This document shows positions 5,691 to 6,302 of a DNA stretch of 6,302 nt, piece after piece. The notes beneath the pieces are model-generated. The model saw only the letters and a program-made list of their open reading frames with translations, was not told the DNA's origin and did not search any database. Origin of the DNA: CAZAKO01 sp964546145 (lineage in GTDB: Bacteria > Fidelibacterota > UBA2242); assembly GCA_964546145.1 (NCBI GenBank), contig CAZJIU010000103.1:1-6302 (forward strand), in the 5' to 3' direction. Each line of letters begins with the position of its first letter. Within the stretch, counting starts at the first letter, position 1. Made by a program: the position numbers and the translations under genes.

Positions 5691-6302
5691 TTAACGATTT
5701 GAATCAGGATTTGATCCAAAAGGAAAAACTAACTTCGGATAAAGCTGATAAAATGCTTCAAGACCTGCCCTTGAATCTTTCAAACTACCCACCATATCAA
5801 CACCATTGGAAGTCCAGATCATCAGACCACTCCAGCCATTTTGATAAGTCTTGATATAGGCTTCTTCAATTGGTACAACAAGCTCATCAAAACCAGACTT
5901 TTTCTGATGATAAACTCCCTTAGCTGGATTCTCGCCGATGACGCACGGACGATCATCGAGCCCATAATCCCGGGGTGATTTATCTACGGCAAAATTGCCA
6001 AACCAGCGTACGACCCAGCCATAAAAATGAGGAGAATAAAAATCGAGATAGGCTTTCGGCGAATTATATTGCGCCTGTAATTTTTGATCACTCCAAAAAT
6101 TTCCCTCACATTCGGGAAAATCGCTGTTCCATTTTACCGCAGCGCTGCCCAGCGTAACCAATACACTACTGTTTTCATGCACTGCTGCTGCCACTCTTGC
6201 TACAAAATACTGCAAGCAATTCCAGGGTAATTTACCTTTTTCAGAATTTTCATGCATCCATTCAATCTCATTGCAGGCATCAATAGACCAGAGGTAAGGA
6301 TT
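5691..6302 (-). CDS. GH5-like glycoside hydrolase (clan GH-A), C-terminal part
   Basis: The frame stays open to the right edge, so 203 C-terminal residues of a longer protein are seen; the methionine at 6257 is internal, because the catalytic motif lies before it. The fragment begins NPYLWSIDACNEIEW, where N11-E12 is the strand-4 NE acid/base motif of clan GH-A. Then come H92 and Y94 in SPHFYGW, the strand-7 nucleophile E124 in PCVIGENPA, and W163 in GLMIWTSNG. This N-E, H-x-Y, E, W order is that of GH5 cellulases and beta-mannanases, so a retaining beta-glycosidase acting on a beta-linked glycan is likely. Substrate and subfamily cannot be set. The N-terminus is outside, so I cannot say whether it is secreted. 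It precedes the aldo/keto reductase on the same strand, which suggests a small carbohydrate-related unit (inference). Confidence 0.82.
   Translation of the reverse strand, partial: NPYLWSIDACNEIEWMHENSEKGKLPWNCLQYFVARVAAAVHENSSVLVTLGSAAVKWNSDFPECEGNFWSDQKLQAQYNSPKAYLDFYSPHFYGWVVRWFGNFAVDKSPRDYGLDDRPCVIGENPAKGVYHQKKSGFDELVVPIEEAYIKTYQNGWSGLMIWTSNGVDMVGSLKDSRAGLEAFYQLYPKLVFPFGSNPDSNR

Noticed and set aside
5691..6257. A complete 188-residue protein starting at 6257 on the minus strand
   Set aside because: The frame continues to the window edge and the catalytic NE motif lies before this methionine, so the gene is cut by the edge rather than starting here.
1..6302. CRISPR arrays, tRNA or rRNA genes, insertion sequences, attachment sites
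   Set aside because: No regularly spaced repeats, no cloverleaf or ribosomal RNA sequence, and no transposase or integrase genes were recognised on either strand.

Overview
The window holds seven protein-coding genes in three blocks and no RNA genes. It looks like a moderately AT-rich bacterial chromosome: sigma70-like promoters and Shine-Dalgarno sites precede most genes. The MetV/MetF-type methylenetetrahydrofolate reductase with corrinoid methyl-transfer proteins points to an anaerobe or an anaerobic ancestor. I cannot name the phylum; MetVF is found across acetogens and many uncultured anaerobic lineages.

Left block (1-1349, minus strand): an LsrG/YgiN-like ABM-domain protein followed 4 bases later by an iron-containing alcohol dehydrogenase that runs off the left edge. 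A strong sigma70-like promoter (TTGCAC, 17 bases, TATACT) lies just upstream, so the two genes look like one operon, probably for reduction or oxidation of a small carbonyl compound.

Central block (1553-4549, plus strand): four genes for one-carbon transfer. They are a pterin-binding methyltransferase of the dihydropteroate-synthase fold (AcsE/MtgA/MetH pterin-domain type), MetV (cysteine-rich), MetF, and a stand-alone corrinoid protein with a cap domain and the DxHxxG B12 motif. A TTGATA-17-TAAAAT promoter precedes the block. Together they can be read as methylene-THF <-> methyl-THF (MetVF), methyl-THF <-> corrinoid (methyltransferase), and a methyl-corrinoid carrier. The enzyme that would add or remove the methyl group at the far end (an MttB/MtaB-type substrate methyltransferase, AcsCD, or a homocysteine methyltransferase), the corrinoid reactivator and the electron donor for MetVF are not in the window. 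The direction and purpose of the module therefore stay open; this is the most interesting point here.

Right block (4640-6302, minus strand): the C-terminal part of a GH5-like (clan GH-A) glycoside hydrolase, entering from the right edge, then an aldo/keto reductase with an intact catalytic tetrad. The reductase converges on the corrinoid gene. The 90-base gap between them holds two inverted repeats that may act as a two-way terminator.
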